Below, piece by piece: positions 43,090 through 53,752 of a DNA stretch of 64,000 bases. This stretch comes from Leishmania donovani (Eukaryota > Euglenozoa > Kinetoplastea > Trypanosomatida > Trypanosomatidae): assembly GCF_000227135.1 (NCBI RefSeq), contig NC_018258.1:1003695-1067694 (forward strand), read 5' to 3'. Position 1 is the stretch's first letter. Each line of letters opens with the position of its first letter. A program made the position numbers and the translations under genes. The notes under the pieces were generated by a model. The model made no database searches and was not told where the DNA came from. It saw only the letters and a program-made list of their open reading frames with translations.

Positions 43090-45381
43090 TCACTTTATCG
43101 TCTTCTTGGGCCGGTCGTACAGGTACAAGGGATCAAGCGTGGCGCTCGAGTCGCTTGCACGGCCACTCTGAAGAGCCTCTTTCACTTTAGCCTTGATCTT
43201 GGCGCGATACCACTTCTGCAAACTCGGAAGTCGCGGCTCTTTGATATCCGACGGCACCGGTATTAGTGGCCGCATCAGACGCTCTCGAATCGACGACCAT
43301 CGCCACTGATGCCCATTCTTGACGCCTTTCGAGGACTGCGGTGGCGAGGGACTCTTCTCGGGACTGCTGAGGGATTGAGATTCAACAGAGTTGACCATCT
43401 CGGCTGCGTCCTCGTCATCCTCCTCGAAGTCGCTCACGGAGGTCGAGCGGAGGCTCTCATTTTCTGAGCAAGATGTGTCAGTCGATGATGCGGTCGTCAA
43501 CGAAGTCAGTGCTTCAGTTGAGCTTGGCCACTCGCTGACCATCGGCTTTCCGTGCTCGTTGCTTTCGAAGTCGGCGCTCACGGTAGACTCTTCCGCCGCG
43601 ACGGCAGGCTTAGGTTTTAGATGTCCGGTGGAGGCAAAACGCCGCAGGAGAGTCAGCATTGCATACCTTCCCCTCTCCCTGATCGAGTTGTGAGCCTCGC
43701 GCGATGGTAGTGCGCGCGCTGCGGCATGCTGACCTCCGTAGAGTGAGGTGCGTGAGAAACCCTCCACGGAGAGAGGTGAGGGCGCAGCAAACACGCTTAC
43801 AGTGATTGGGGTAGAGGGGTTCACGTACTCGTAGTCTGCATACGCGGCGTCCCTCGGCAACGACAGCACATTCTCTGGTGTGCCTTTCGGGACAACAGTT
43901 GACTGCTGCGACTGTGGTGTCGCCTTGTCGTCTATGTGTGGTGGCTGCGGTTTCCAAATGGCGCTGCTCTCCATGCCCTCTTCGTAGTTGTCCAACGGAC
44001 TGATAGGTCGCACATCACCTGCGGCCGACGATGGCTGTCCTCCGTAGAAGTAACGGTCCATGAGGCATTCCATTTCAGAGAGCTGCACCTCTCGGTGGAT
44101 CGGCTCCTTGCCGGCCACCGCATCGTGCATAGGTAGAAGGCTCATGTCGCAGCTGTTGTCCTCTCTGCTCGTCGGTGTGAGTATGTTTAGTGACGGCATG
44201 CAGTAGATGCTGTACGAGCCTTGTGTGAGGTCCGAGGCGATTCGGCTCGCCTTATCGTCTTCCACCACAGCCGCTTGCGTGCGCGGTATTCGTGCGGTGC
44301 TCTCGCCTTTGATGCGGGGAGGATGCTTCAGCGGCTTTCGAGCCGTCGGCGCGGTAGGGGTCGCCTCATCCCTGCCGTTCCCCTGTGAGGCTGTCCCCTC
44401 TGCCTTGTCAGTCTGGTACTCTGGGATAATGCGTCGGTAAGAGGCATGCGTGGGACCATAGGGCCCATCCGATGCCACTGTTTGCATCGACCGGGCTTCC
44501 AACGCTGCCAATAACGACTGCGGCGGACGGGGCGCAGAGGCTGCTGTGCTCTTGGACATCACAGCTGGTGGCTGCTTCGGGGTCGATGGCGCTGCTTTGG
44601 CAGTTGCCTCAGAACCTCCACCCAGCGAGTGCTGTACGTGCGTGGCTTCGGACATCGGCAGCTGATGCACCATCCGCGACACCGCCGCTGCATCCCCGAT
44701 GTCTCCGTGCATCACGAAGCGCAAGGCGGGATCGCTGTTATTGCTCGGTGGGCGGTGAGCAGCGGGCGGAGAGAACAAGTGACGGTGTGCCACCGCCGCT
44801 GCAGACGACACTCGAGGACAGAAAGTGCAACAGTGCTCCTGCTTGGCGCTCTCCGCGCCCTTCTCGTTGCCTTGGGAGTTGACTGAAGAGGCTGGTAGAT
44901 GTTGCTTCAGCTCCGTCGGAGACTGCCGTGGGGTGTGCGGCGACTTGTAGTCAAAGTCGAAGAGCGGCGGCAAGGCATGAAGAAGGCCGCTACTCTTCCG
45001 CAGAATCGACGGCTGCGGTAGTTGCAGCCACAGCGCCGCAGCCGTCGAGAGCTGCACGAGGTCGCCGTCATTCACGTCTTCGGCCGGTGCGTCTGTGAAG
45101 CACACGGAGCAGTCGCTGCGAGAGCGACTGCTCCTATGCAGGGTGGTGCTCTCCGAAGTGGAGGAGAGACGGCTATCTGTGCTTTCCGACACCGAGGAGA
45201 GCGGTGGCCGACTCAGTGACGACCCGTCAACGGTGCCAGGCCCGTAGCCGCCTCTCTTGCGGCGATTTGGATTTGGATAGAGCACTGGGGGACCGACTTG
45301 GATGCCAGCGGCGTTCACCGGGATGGCGTATCGCTGCTTGTTGTGTAGCACGACGAAAAGAGTAGTCGGTGCCGTGTCCAT
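43090..45381 (-). CDS. Hypothetical protein, 763 aa
   Basis: No recognised family. The ATG at 45381 follows a clear poly-T tract and AG (45406-45407), giving a 24-nt 5' UTR. The first ~40 residues look like a small folded element (TTLFVVLHNKQRYAIPVNAA). Most of the rest is Ser/Pro/Ala-rich and disordered-looking, with dense Ser clusters (SSVSESTDSRLSSTSEST). Ordered islands include GDLVQLSTAAALWLQLPQPS, SIYCMPSLNILTPTSREDN and VQLSEMECLMDRYFYGGQPS. An acidic Ser-rich block (SDFEEDDEDAAEMVNSVESQ) precedes a conserved-looking basic C-terminus (SSIRERLMRPLIPVPSDIK; LQKWYRAKIKAKVKEALQSG). No signal peptide or membrane segments. Confidence 0.75.
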   Translation of the reverse strand: MDTAPTTLFVVLHNKQRYAIPVNAAGIQVGPPVLYPNPNRRKRGGYGPGTVDGSSLSRPPLSSVSESTDSRLSSTSESTTLHRSSRSRSDCSVCFTDAPAEDVNDGDLVQLSTAAALWLQLPQPSILRKSSGLLHALPPLFDFDYKSPHTPRQSPTELKQHLPASSVNSQGNEKGAESAKQEHCCTFCPRVSSAAAVAHRHLFSPPAAHRPPSNNSDPALRFVMHGDIGDAAAVSRMVHQLPMSEATHVQHSLGGGSEATAKAAPSTPKQPPAVMSKSTAASAPRPPQSLLAALEARSMQTVASDGPYGPTHASYRRIIPEYQTDKAEGTASQGNGRDEATPTAPTARKPLKHPPRIKGESTARIPRTQAAVVEDDKASRIASDLTQGSYSIYCMPSLNILTPTSREDNSCDMSLLPMHDAVAGKEPIHREVQLSEMECLMDRYFYGGQPSSAAGDVRPISPLDNYEEGMESSAIWKPQPPHIDDKATPQSQQSTVVPKGTPENVLSLPRDAAYADYEYVNPSTPITVSVFAAPSPLSVEGFSRTSLYGGQHAAARALPSREAHNSIRERGRYAMLTLLRRFASTGHLKPKPAVAAEESTVSADFESNEHGKPMVSEWPSSTEALTSLTTASSTDTSCSENESLRSTSVSDFEEDDEDAAEMVNSVESQSLSSPEKSPSPPQSSKGVKNGHQWRWSSIRERLMRPLIPVPSDIKEPRLPSLQKWYRAKIKAKVKEALQSGRASDSSATLDPLYLYDRPKKTIK

Positions 45382-45405
45382 TGTGAGATCCACGTAGAAC
45401 GTCGC

Positions 45406-45451
45406 CTGCGTGCAGGGAGGAGGAGGTAGTTAGACACGAAAAAAAAAAGGA
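45406..45451 (-). promoter_or_regulatory. Predicted trans-splice acceptor for the 763-aa gene
   Basis: A ten-T tract on the minus strand (45439-45450) and CT-rich sequence contain no AG until 45407-45406. It is the clearest splice signal in the window and fixes the start at 45381. Confidence 0.6.
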
Positions 45452-47634
45452 AACACACCAAAACGCAGCAGCAGCAAGCAGCGTCTCATTAGAGGTATGC
45501 ACAGCCCTCCCTCCCACGAAAGACAAACCAAAGACGCTCCCTCGGACACAAACCACAAAGCAAAATCGGCCACACCAACCACGGCAGCGACAACAACAAC
45601 AACAGCAACGAACAGAGCAAAACAAAAAAAAAGCTGCAAAGGCACGCCCACGCCCACGCACAAAAAACAAAAAAGACACGCGCACTGGAGCGATGGCCCA
45701 CACGTGGCCGCCAAAACGAGGCGCAGGCAAACCGCAGACAAAAAAGCGCGAGAGGGAGGAGAGGAGGGAGGGGGAAGGAGGGAAGGGGGGACGGCGACTA
45801 AGCCAACGAACCAGACTTGTCAGCAAAACAAAAACAAAAGAGGGACAGGAAAGCACGGGAATATTCGGCACAGAACGATGTCTGCGGAAGACCGGTGTAC
45901 ACTCGCGAGCCGAAGATGGGCGGGGGGGGGAGTGGGTGGGCAGAAAGGGGAGAACGAAGCGACGCATACTCAACGAGAAACGCACACAAGCCAATGCAAA
46001 GAGCCAAGGGAGAGAGAGTGGGAAAGAATGAGGCGCGCACACACGCAGACAGCGTCCTCGGTCGCATGCGCGGAAGGTGTTCTCGTTATGGGCCAGTGAA
46101 AGCGCGAGGGGTGAGACCAGGAGTGTGTGTGTGTCGGAGGATGGGAGGGGGAAGAGTAAGGCGAAAGAGAGAGAAGAGGAAGACGATGGGGGAGGGACGG
46201 AGGAGGTCGGCAGCAGAAAGGGTCCGGCTGAGGGAGGGCAAGACGGAGTAGTGCAGATGGGGGAAAGATGGGAGGGGCGTAAGCGAAAGGAACAAGAAAG
46301 AGGAAAGAACAATAAATATGCGCGCACACACGCAGCCCACCGCAGGCTGATGACAACGCCGCTGCCGCGCTAAAGACACTCCAGGTGAAAAAGAAAGTGC
46401 GCCAATGCAGGGAAACCGCAGACGCTACCAGGGAGTAGAGGGCGCGAAGGCTTGCAGGAGGCACGTGAGGGAAGCACCGGTGCACCGCTCCACGCCTCCG
46501 GCTGGGCGTCGCAAGAAGCTGCAGGAATGTTATGAGATGACTTGATCAGGTAACCGAAAGACAGAAAGTAGCCAACGAAAAAGGGTAAGTAAAACGGGGA
46601 AGACAAAAAGCAAACAGACGTTGCGTGGCTGGGCAGCTGGAGGCGTTGCTTGTAGGTGTTGCTCGCGCCTCCTCCGCGTTGGTGAAACGTCTCGCGTAAA
46701 GTCGAGGGCTAGCGGTAGCGACCTGAGGCGCGCCTCAGTTTCCTTCGACAATGGAGAAGAAAAAAAAAAACGTATGCGCCACTCAAGTGCAGCAGAATAG
46801 GATGTGAAGAGCTGAGCAAGATGCCCGGGCGGAGAGGAGAGTGGCGGTTGAATGGAACACGGAGATGCGCAGGGGGAGACAACACCCTCCCCTCCCCCTC
46901 AAGCAAACACAAATATGTCGGTAGAATAAAAGAAAGATACGAGGAGAGCGCCGAGGGAGGGTATTGGCGCCGCAGAGCGCACCTTTCACTGCAGAGATGC
47001 ATATGTGCGTGGGCGCGTGTTGTCAGAGAGAGGCGAGAGGAGCGAAAACAGGGAGGCTGAGCAAGTGTTGAGAGCGTTTCTGTTGCCTTTCAGCAGCAAA
47101 ACAAGCGTGGGGCTGTTGCGCATTCATGTTCAACGTCATTTTGAGCGCTGGAAACTGCTGCATTCTAGTGCTCACGTTGACAGTGAAGTGACGAAGTGCT
47201 CGGCCACAGCATCAGCAACGTGAAGGGGCCTTGTTCACGAACTGTGTCAAGTCAGCGAGCGCGCACAGGTTAGACCCGTGCCGATGCGCAAGAGGTAGAC
47301 TTGTCCCTGAGAAGGCTGCGCGCACAAGAGGGAGACGATCATGAGAGAGAGAAAGGCAAGAAAACCAGTAATAGAAAAAAAAAGCACACGGCAAGAGGGA
47401 GTTGTGCAGCGGTGCTCTGCACGGCGCGAGAGCCGATTAGGATTGGCTCGTGCTCCATCCTTTCAGTCAGCCTGCAACACCTGCCTCACCCATTCCCATG
47501 TGCGCACACGCAGGGAGAGGGTCAAACCGAGAAAGGGTGAGACGAGAGTGTGATATAAGCGAGGGAGGCTACATGGTTTCCCGAGAAGAAGCGACCACGA
47601 CCACCGTTGAAGCGACAAACACCCGCGCACCGCC
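45452..47634. other. Intergenic spacer, 2.2 kb
   Basis: CAA/ACA-rich run 45588-45620, homopurine runs 45750-45790 and 46140-46200, A-run 46759-46770. This includes the 3' UTR of the tRNA ligase gene. No gene seen. Confidence 0.5.
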
Positions 47635-50424
47635 TCATCGGAACTCAAAGATGCCCATTACAGTGCAGTTTGCTGGCAGTTGCAACACCTTCCTCTTCGC
47701 AGGATCGCCCGGGTAAGTCGTGGGGGATATCAGATCGTTGCTGTACTTGGGCGGCACTCCTTTGCGGTTCGAGATGGTGATGTGCGGTATGGGGTTCGCG
47801 CAGGGGTAGTGTGCGTCGTCGCGGCGCACGGTGATCGCCACTCCGTCCGCATCGGCGACGACAGACTCTAAGGTGAGCGTGACAGACTGACCGAGGAGTT
47901 TGGCGAGCGTGACAAATGCCACGGGGTCCATCTCGCCGCCGAAGTACTTTGTCGTGACGTGGAACTCGCGCTGCACCACCTGCCCTGCAGTGAACTCCGG
48001 AGGCACCAATGCGAGTAGCTTCTCTACATCCTGTTGTTTCTCTATGCCGATGCAGGCGTAAGTCGGGGCGCGCGGCAAGTTGTGAAGATGCGATTCGTAT
48101 TGGTGAGCCAAGCTGATCGCCTCGTTCACGTCCTCGTCCGTGACAGGCGGCAGCGTGTGTGTGCCGTTGGCCTGCAGCTTTTCCCATATCATCCGCACCA
48201 TGTCGCTGAGTGGCGAGGTGACGTCCAGCTCCAGCACCAACTCTGGCGGATCCCTTGGCGTCTCGCAGTCACGCACCGCCTTGCGCACAAACGAGCGCGT
48301 GCGCGTCATCTTCTCGTCGCGCTCCTGCTGCGTCAGATTCGGGTCGACACGGATGGACCGGTGCCCGTTCCCGCGGCCGAGCACGCGGGCGATACACACA
48401 TCGTACAATGCCTTTTCCCCGTCGGGGTGAAACCACGTCACCGTCAAGCTCAGCGGTAGATTGTCGTAGTCGTGGTTCATCTTGGCGTCCAGGTTCATCT
48501 TGTCGATTATGAGATGCGTCACCGTCGACTCCGCCTGCGTGGCTTGCCGCAGCAAGGCGAGGAACTTGTCGCGCTTGCCTGCCTCGTCCTGATTCACCCA
48601 ACGGGGCTGGTACCGTGACGCTTGCAGTAGCACGTAGAGGGCACGGCTCAAGGTGGACTTGCCACACCCTTGCGGTCCCACGAACTTGATCACATCCAGA
48701 TCGTGCGTGCCGCTGCCCCACTGCACCGGATCGGGTCGGTACTGCCCACACGCATCGCGCAGCTTCGGGTCGGAGTCCATGGCGGTCTGGAACTCCTTCT
48801 GGAGAGAGAGCCATTCCTTTCGAAGCTGTAACAATTCGTTGCGCTGCATGTTTGGCGTGAGGCGCCGAGTCATCTGCAGCCAGGCGGCAAAGTGCAGGAG
48901 CCAGGGCATGCGGTTCACCTCCCACTCCTTGAGGTGGTCTCGCAGCTCCGGCTGTTGCTGGTCTAGCTTCTTCTTGAGCCACGCCTGGAGGCCATTGCCG
49001 TTGAGCTTGTGGTTTGTGACGGCCTCTCGCGTGGCGCGCTCCATGGCGTATGGGTATGACTTTTCCTTCCACAGCCGCACCACCTTTCCACTTGCGTCGG
49101 CGCCGTACATGACGCAGCCCTCCAAGTCGATGCGTCGGTTAATCGTGCGAACGCGCTGCACGTACTCGGGTGAGCCGTACATGGCCGGAGCGCTGTAGCG
49201 TGAGAAGGCGAGCCCAACACCTGCGCAAAGTGCCTCGGCCTCTGCCACGGGGACACAGAGGCCGTCCTGCCGCGAATGCTGCTGCGCCTCATTTTGCGCA
49301 TCCGCGGTTTCTTCATGACAGCCACCATCGTCCAGCTCTGGCGCCTTGTTGCTGGAGAGGTCAGTGCGCCCTGTGCAAGCTGCCTCGAAGGCGTGTTTGC
49401 TCAGCGTCACTGCGTAGAACCGCAGCTCGTTGGCACCACTGTCGACCATGAGATGTTGACTGTCCGAGAAGATGGCCACGAAGCAGCTCGTCCACATCTT
49501 CTTGTACAGCGTCTCATGAAACGCACGCGCCTGCGCCGGTGTTAAAGTGCGGGACGCCACGGCCCGCGCATCGGCATTGGCAGAGGATGGCGCACATCCA
49601 CCAACACCACCACCACCACATCTGGACGACGCACCACCGCCTGCGAGCATCGCTTTCCAAAGCCGAGAGATCTTGACCACTTGCGAGAAGTGGCAGCCGA
49701 GGCTGCTGTAGTAGTGCAGGCAATCTTCCGAGACGGCGTAGTCGAGCACAATGTGCACATCCTTGCTCCCAATCACCCAGTAACGACGAGAGGTATCCTC
49801 CTCATCAGCGGCGTCACAACTCGCTTGCGAAGCCGTCAACTTTTCTCCCCTCTTTGCGGGAGGAACAACGAAAGCAGAGAGGTGTCCGCATTCGCCATTC
49901 TCCTCCTCCATGGCAATGACGGTCTGCACAGCGTCCGGGTAACCGTAGGTGCTGTCTTTGCAGCCAAACTTGCGCAGCCCATCGATAGCACCCACGAGTG
50001 AGTAGGTGGGGGTACCGTTTGGCCAATCAGACTTTACGTACACCCGCGCATTGCCTCGCGGCAGACGCTCCCACACATCACGGTGTCGGCTGTAGACGAC
50101 TTCATCGATTCCACTGATGGTGCGCTCCACAACGACAAAGTCGCGCTGAGCAGCAGCAGCAGCAGGCAGAGGGAGACGGAAGAGGCGCCCTTTCTCACGA
50201 CACCGGCTCACATGGGCGAAGCTCGCATCGAACGCGTTGGGAATGACAATCGACTCGACGTCGTGCTGCGTTTGTTCTCTTTTTCCTCCTGACGTATTCG
50301 GGGAGGCGGCCGGCGGCCGGCTGGATGATGAGGGGCCCCGACCACCACCACGACCCTGCCGCCCTCGGCCGCCTCGTCTGCCTTTTCCGCCTCGTCCGCT
50401 GCTACCACGGAAAGTATCACGCAT
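47635..50424 (-). CDS. TRL1: tRNA ligase, ligase-kinase-cyclic phosphodiesterase type, 929 aa
   Basis: A three-domain RNA repair enzyme of the fungal/trypanosomatid Trl1 type, which joins tRNA exons after intron removal. The N-terminus is Arg/Gly-rich (about 1-45, RGG-like). The ligase domain spans ~80-560: a motif-I position EEENGE at 173-178, WVIGSKDVHIVL at 216-227, EGCVMYG (motif IV-like) at 435-441 and VVRLWKEK (motif V-like) at 448-455. The 5'-kinase domain has the P-loop GPQGCGKST at 583-591 and the IDKMN element near 640. The 2H-type phosphodiesterase domain has both HxT motifs (H822-V-T, H881-I-T). The family's lysine nucleophile should precede xNG, but residue 174 is Glu (GAG, 49903-49905). 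All other hallmark residues I can check are present. Start: ATG at 50424, AG at 50507-50508 upstream. Confidence 0.93.
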   Translation of the reverse strand: MRDTFRGSSGRGGKGRRGGRGRQGRGGGRGPSSSSRPPAASPNTSGGKREQTQHDVESIVIPNAFDASFAHVSRCREKGRLFRLPLPAAAAAQRDFVVVERTISGIDEVVYSRHRDVWERLPRGNARVYVKSDWPNGTPTYSLVGAIDGLRKFGCKDSTYGYPDAVQTVIAMEEENGECGHLSAFVVPPAKRGEKLTASQASCDAADEEDTSRRYWVIGSKDVHIVLDYAVSEDCLHYYSSLGCHFSQVVKISRLWKAMLAGGGASSRCGGGGVGGCAPSSANADARAVASRTLTPAQARAFHETLYKKMWTSCFVAIFSDSQHLMVDSGANELRFYAVTLSKHAFEAACTGRTDLSSNKAPELDDGGCHEETADAQNEAQQHSRQDGLCVPVAEAEALCAGVGLAFSRYSAPAMYGSPEYVQRVRTINRRIDLEGCVMYGADASGKVVRLWKEKSYPYAMERATREAVTNHKLNGNGLQAWLKKKLDQQQPELRDHLKEWEVNRMPWLLHFAAWLQMTRRLTPNMQRNELLQLRKEWLSLQKEFQTAMDSDPKLRDACGQYRPDPVQWGSGTHDLDVIKFVGPQGCGKSTLSRALYVLLQASRYQPRWVNQDEAGKRDKFLALLRQATQAESTVTHLIIDKMNLDAKMNHDYDNLPLSLTVTWFHPDGEKALYDVCIARVLGRGNGHRSIRVDPNLTQQERDEKMTRTRSFVRKAVRDCETPRDPPELVLELDVTSPLSDMVRMIWEKLQANGTHTLPPVTDEDVNEAISLAHQYESHLHNLPRAPTYACIGIEKQQDVEKLLALVPPEFTAGQVVQREFHVTTKYFGGEMDPVAFVTLAKLLGQSVTLTLESVVADADGVAITVRRDDAHYPCANPIPHITISNRKGVPPKYSNDLISPTTYPGDPAKRKVLQLPANCTVMGIFEFR

Positions 50425-50506
50425 GAGCTCTATGCGCGGGTGGAGAAGCGACAGACAAGAAGCAGACGGCCACTAGAGAGATGGTGCCCAATGGTCTGTG
50501 TTGTCA

Positions 50507-50560
50507 CTTCATGAGGCGCGAAGGAAATGCGAGGCGGGAAAAAGAAAAAAGGTGTGACAG
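50507..50560 (-). promoter_or_regulatory. Predicted trans-splice acceptor for the tRNA ligase gene
   Basis: Minus-strand CT/T-rich tract (about 50537-50558) with the first following AG at 50508-50507; the 5' UTR would be about 83 nt with no upstream ATG. Confidence 0.45.
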
Positions 50561-50954
50561 GGCAGAACCGAAGAAACACGTCTGGGCAGCGTTCAGCGGA
50601 GGGGAACGTCTGCAGTTTCACAACGAATGGCAGCGTCATCGTTGCAAAAGACGTCCAGCGACCGCGTGCACAGGCTTGGCACTTTCCTGTGCTACGGGGG
50701 CTGCGGCAGGCAAACAACCGTACGAGGCGACGCTGCACAGAAGCAATGTCTCGCAGAAGGCCGCCCACCACTCTGCCGGAAACACGTTGAGCGCATCGTC
50801 TCCCGCCAGACAAGTCTTCATGACGGCATCAAAACCGTGGCAATAAGACAGTTCATGATTGCCACTTACTTCTTCGCCGCATTATTCAGAAGCGACGACA
50901 CCGCGGAACTGCACGCATCAGCGGCACTTCTATTTTCTCTTCGCCCCCAGCGTT
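50561..50954. other. Short spacer
   Basis: Between the tRNA ligase 5' region and the retroposon. No gene seen. Confidence 0.4.
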
Positions 50955-51680
50955 CATTTCGCTGGCATACAACATGGGTTCACCCTCCACTCTACACCCC
51001 CACCCGGCCCGCCACAGGCCCCCATCGGCGTGNNNNNNNNNNNNNNNNNNNNNNNNNNNNNNNNNNNNNNNNNNNNNNNNNNNNNNNNNNNNNNNNNNNN
51101 NNNNNNNNNNNNNNNNNNNNNNNNNNNNNNNGGGTTCACCCTCCACTCTACACCCCCACCCGGCCCGCCACAGGCCCCCATCGGCGTGGTGCGAAGCATC
51201 CGTAGACACAGGCGTTACAGCCATGTGCCAACTCAGCCATCTGAGAGCACGACCCCCCTGCCTCGAGCTCTGCACACCCCCGCTGAGTAGGTCGCCTCAC
51301 AGCCGCGCCCACTGTGCTGGCCGCCACCTGGCGCATCCCCCCTCGGGGTGGCTCAGCCTCCCTCCACCAGCAGGCAGTGTGAGGGACGGGTGAGACGCGC
51401 TGGAGCCAAGTCGGTACTTTGCCTATTATATAAACGGGGCACATACGTCTTCACTGTCGCAGACCGCTACGACGCAACGCCACCCAGGCCCTGACCGCCG
51501 ACATCAGCAGCGGTAGATGGCTCTGGCCTCCCCTACGGCGTAGGCACTAGGCCATGCGACCGGCAGAAGTGGCTCGACATTTTGCAGGAATAGAGGGGTG
51601 GGTGGGCTAACTGGCCGCCCCACGCAGAGAGTGGGTGCAGTGGACGCTGAGATAGCACGCACGGAGGTGCGCTACCCCCC
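50955..51680 (+). mobile_element. SIDER-like degenerate retroposon, copy 5
   Basis: The most complete copy of the second subfamily; it matches copy 4 nearly base for base on both sides of that copy's gap (TTTGCCTATTATATAAACGG at 51418; TAGGCACTAGGCCATGCGAC at 51541). It also shares diagnostic blocks with copies 1-3. It is interrupted by an artefactual 99-N gap with a 57-bp overlap, so its true length is about 570 bp. An A-run follows (51718-51727). Confidence 0.75.
51033..51131. other. Assembly gap (99 N) with overlapping flanks
   Basis: 50976-51032 (57 bp) is repeated at 51132-51188. No sequence need be missing. Confidence 0.88.
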
Positions 51681-52366
51681 ACATCCCAAAGGAGGAGGGA
51701 GACGTGCGCACCGGCGAAAAAAAAAACGACGAGCAGAGCGGGCAAAGGGCGCGCTAGCGAAGCGGAAGGAGGAGGGGGGACGAGAGTGCGAATTCGGAAT
51801 CGGAGCTGGAAAGCGCGCATCTGCGCGCACAGGCCGTCGCAGCCTTGCCGTGGAAGGAGGAGGTGGGGTGAGAAGAGAGGGGGGGGGCATGGGAAGCAGT
51901 CGGAGAACAGACGAAGGAAAACGAGCATAGGAGACAATGAGGNNNNNNNNNNNNNNNNNNNNNNNNNNNNNNNNNNNNNNNNNNNNNNNNNNNNNNNNNN
52001 NNNNNNNNNNNNNNNNNNNNNNNNNNNNNNNNNNNNNNNNNCCCCACGCAGAGAGTGGGTGCAGTGGACGCTGAGATAGCACGCACGGAGGTGCGCTACC
52101 CCCCACATCCCAAAGGAGGAGGGAGACGTGCGCACCGGCGAAAAAAAAAACGACGAGCAGAGCGGGCAAAGGGCGCGCTAGCGAAGCGGAAGGAGGAGGG
52201 GGGACGAGAGTGCGAATTCGGAATCGGAGCTGGAAAGCGCGCATCTGCGCGCACAGGCCGTCGCAGCCTTGCCGTGGAAGGAGGAGGTGGGGTGAGAAGA
52301 GAGGGGGGGGGCATGGGAAGCAGTCGGAGAACAGACGAAGGAAAACGAGCATAGGAGACAATGAGG
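51618..52366. repeat. Artefactual duplication around a 99-N gap
   Basis: 51618-51942 (325 bp) recurs at 52042-52366 without visible differences, separated by the N run at 51943-52041. Read as one copy, it is the retroposon tail plus an A-run and purine-rich flank. Confidence 0.88.
51943..52041. other. Assembly gap (99 N) with overlapping flanks
   Basis: See the duplicated 325 bp on either side; this is an unmerged contig overlap. Confidence 0.88.
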
Positions 52367-53026
52367 AGCAGAGGCACATCTGGTGCTGCCAAATATGTCG
52401 GGAGAGATCGAGGAGAGGAAGAATAAGGAGGCTGAAAGACAGAGAGGGGGAGCTTGGGGAATGACACAAGCCAGCACTCCAGATACCGGGGAACATGAGA
52501 ACGAGGCGTGGAAGGGACCGAAAAGAAAAGAAAAAAGGCAAGCGGTAAATGAATCTTGCACATACAGTCATCCAGAAAAGCGTGTGAGGAAAGTAAGAGC
52601 GGTGAGTTCCCCATTGCGAGGACGCACGTGGAGGAGAGACTGGGCACATGCAAACACGATGAGAGGAGCACAACAATCCGAAAGGAGGGGGTGGAGGAGG
52701 GAGCAAGCAAGCGACAAAATATATATCTGCATCTAGATAGATGTGCGCGAGGGACAGTGGTGGGAGGCTGAATAGGGAGAAAGCCAGAAAAGAAAAGCGG
52801 CCGTCGATCGTCTTGTATAATACACACAAATCATCCACTTAAACGCATACAGAGGGAAGGGAGGGAGGGGCAGAGGCAGATGCTGCCTTTCTGGAAACAA
52901 ATAGGTGAGCAGCAGCAACAAGAGTAACAACCACAACGACGAGAGGGGGTAGGAAGAGCTACTTGTGAGAAAGGGAGCACTTTAGGTTGCGCTGGAGACA
53001 GTAACTATGCAGGCTCAAAGCCATGA

Positions 53027-53060
<34 letters not shown>

Positions 53061-53752
53061 GGCGATACAAGGAGGGACATGCACATGAAAAGGAGACCCC
53101 ATCCAAAAAACAGCAACACCGTAGAAAGAGTAGAATGTGGATAGGCGTGGCAATGTGAAAAAGGAACAGCGATGAGGGCAAGGGACAGACCAAAACAAAA
53201 TGGCCAGAGAGGTGCGCCATGACGGAGAGAAGAAAAACAGAGGCGAGTAAAGAAATGAATGAAGGCTGTGTGAGAGTGTAGGGCGAATCCGAATCACAGC
53301 AAGAGACAAGAAAAAGAGGTCGAGTCTTTCACGCAGCGCAGAAGAGTGCAAGAGAGAGAGAGGCGTGCGCGTGTGTTTGTGTGGGGGATGAAGACCAAAC
53401 ACATACTTGTATTCGTACGCAAAGAAGAAAAAAAAAACATAAAGTGCAGCGAAAGGGTGCCGAGAAAATGAGTGCACGTAGAGACCAAGAATGGAGGCCC
53501 CGAGACAATGGAGGAGATGGACAGAGAGGAGGAGGGGAAGGGGGGAGGAAAGAAGACAAACAAAGGAAAAAGCGTGAGACAACTCTGCGAAACAAGGAGG
53601 GAGAATCAGACGTCGTTTCTCAGTTATTCTACCCCTCGAGGCATCTCCGAGCAACGCCTTCTACATGTGTTGACAGCAGAGAGCACATGCACGCGCCCCC
53701 CGCTCCCTCCCCACGTGAGACATTCATGCGTGTGAGCGCCTTCCAGCGCGCA
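52367..53752. other. Intergenic spacer, 1.4 kb
   Basis: CA microsatellite (53031-53057), A-runs (53427-53437), homopurine tracts (53520-53560). Likely 3' UTR of the gene at 53753-56902. No gene seen. Confidence 0.5.
53031..53057. repeat. CA microsatellite
   Basis: 27 bases of uninterrupted (CA)n. Confidence 0.95.

Noticed and set aside
51618..52366. A genuine tandem duplication of the retroposon tail
   Set aside because: The copies appear identical and abut a 99-N default gap, which fits an unmerged contig overlap better.
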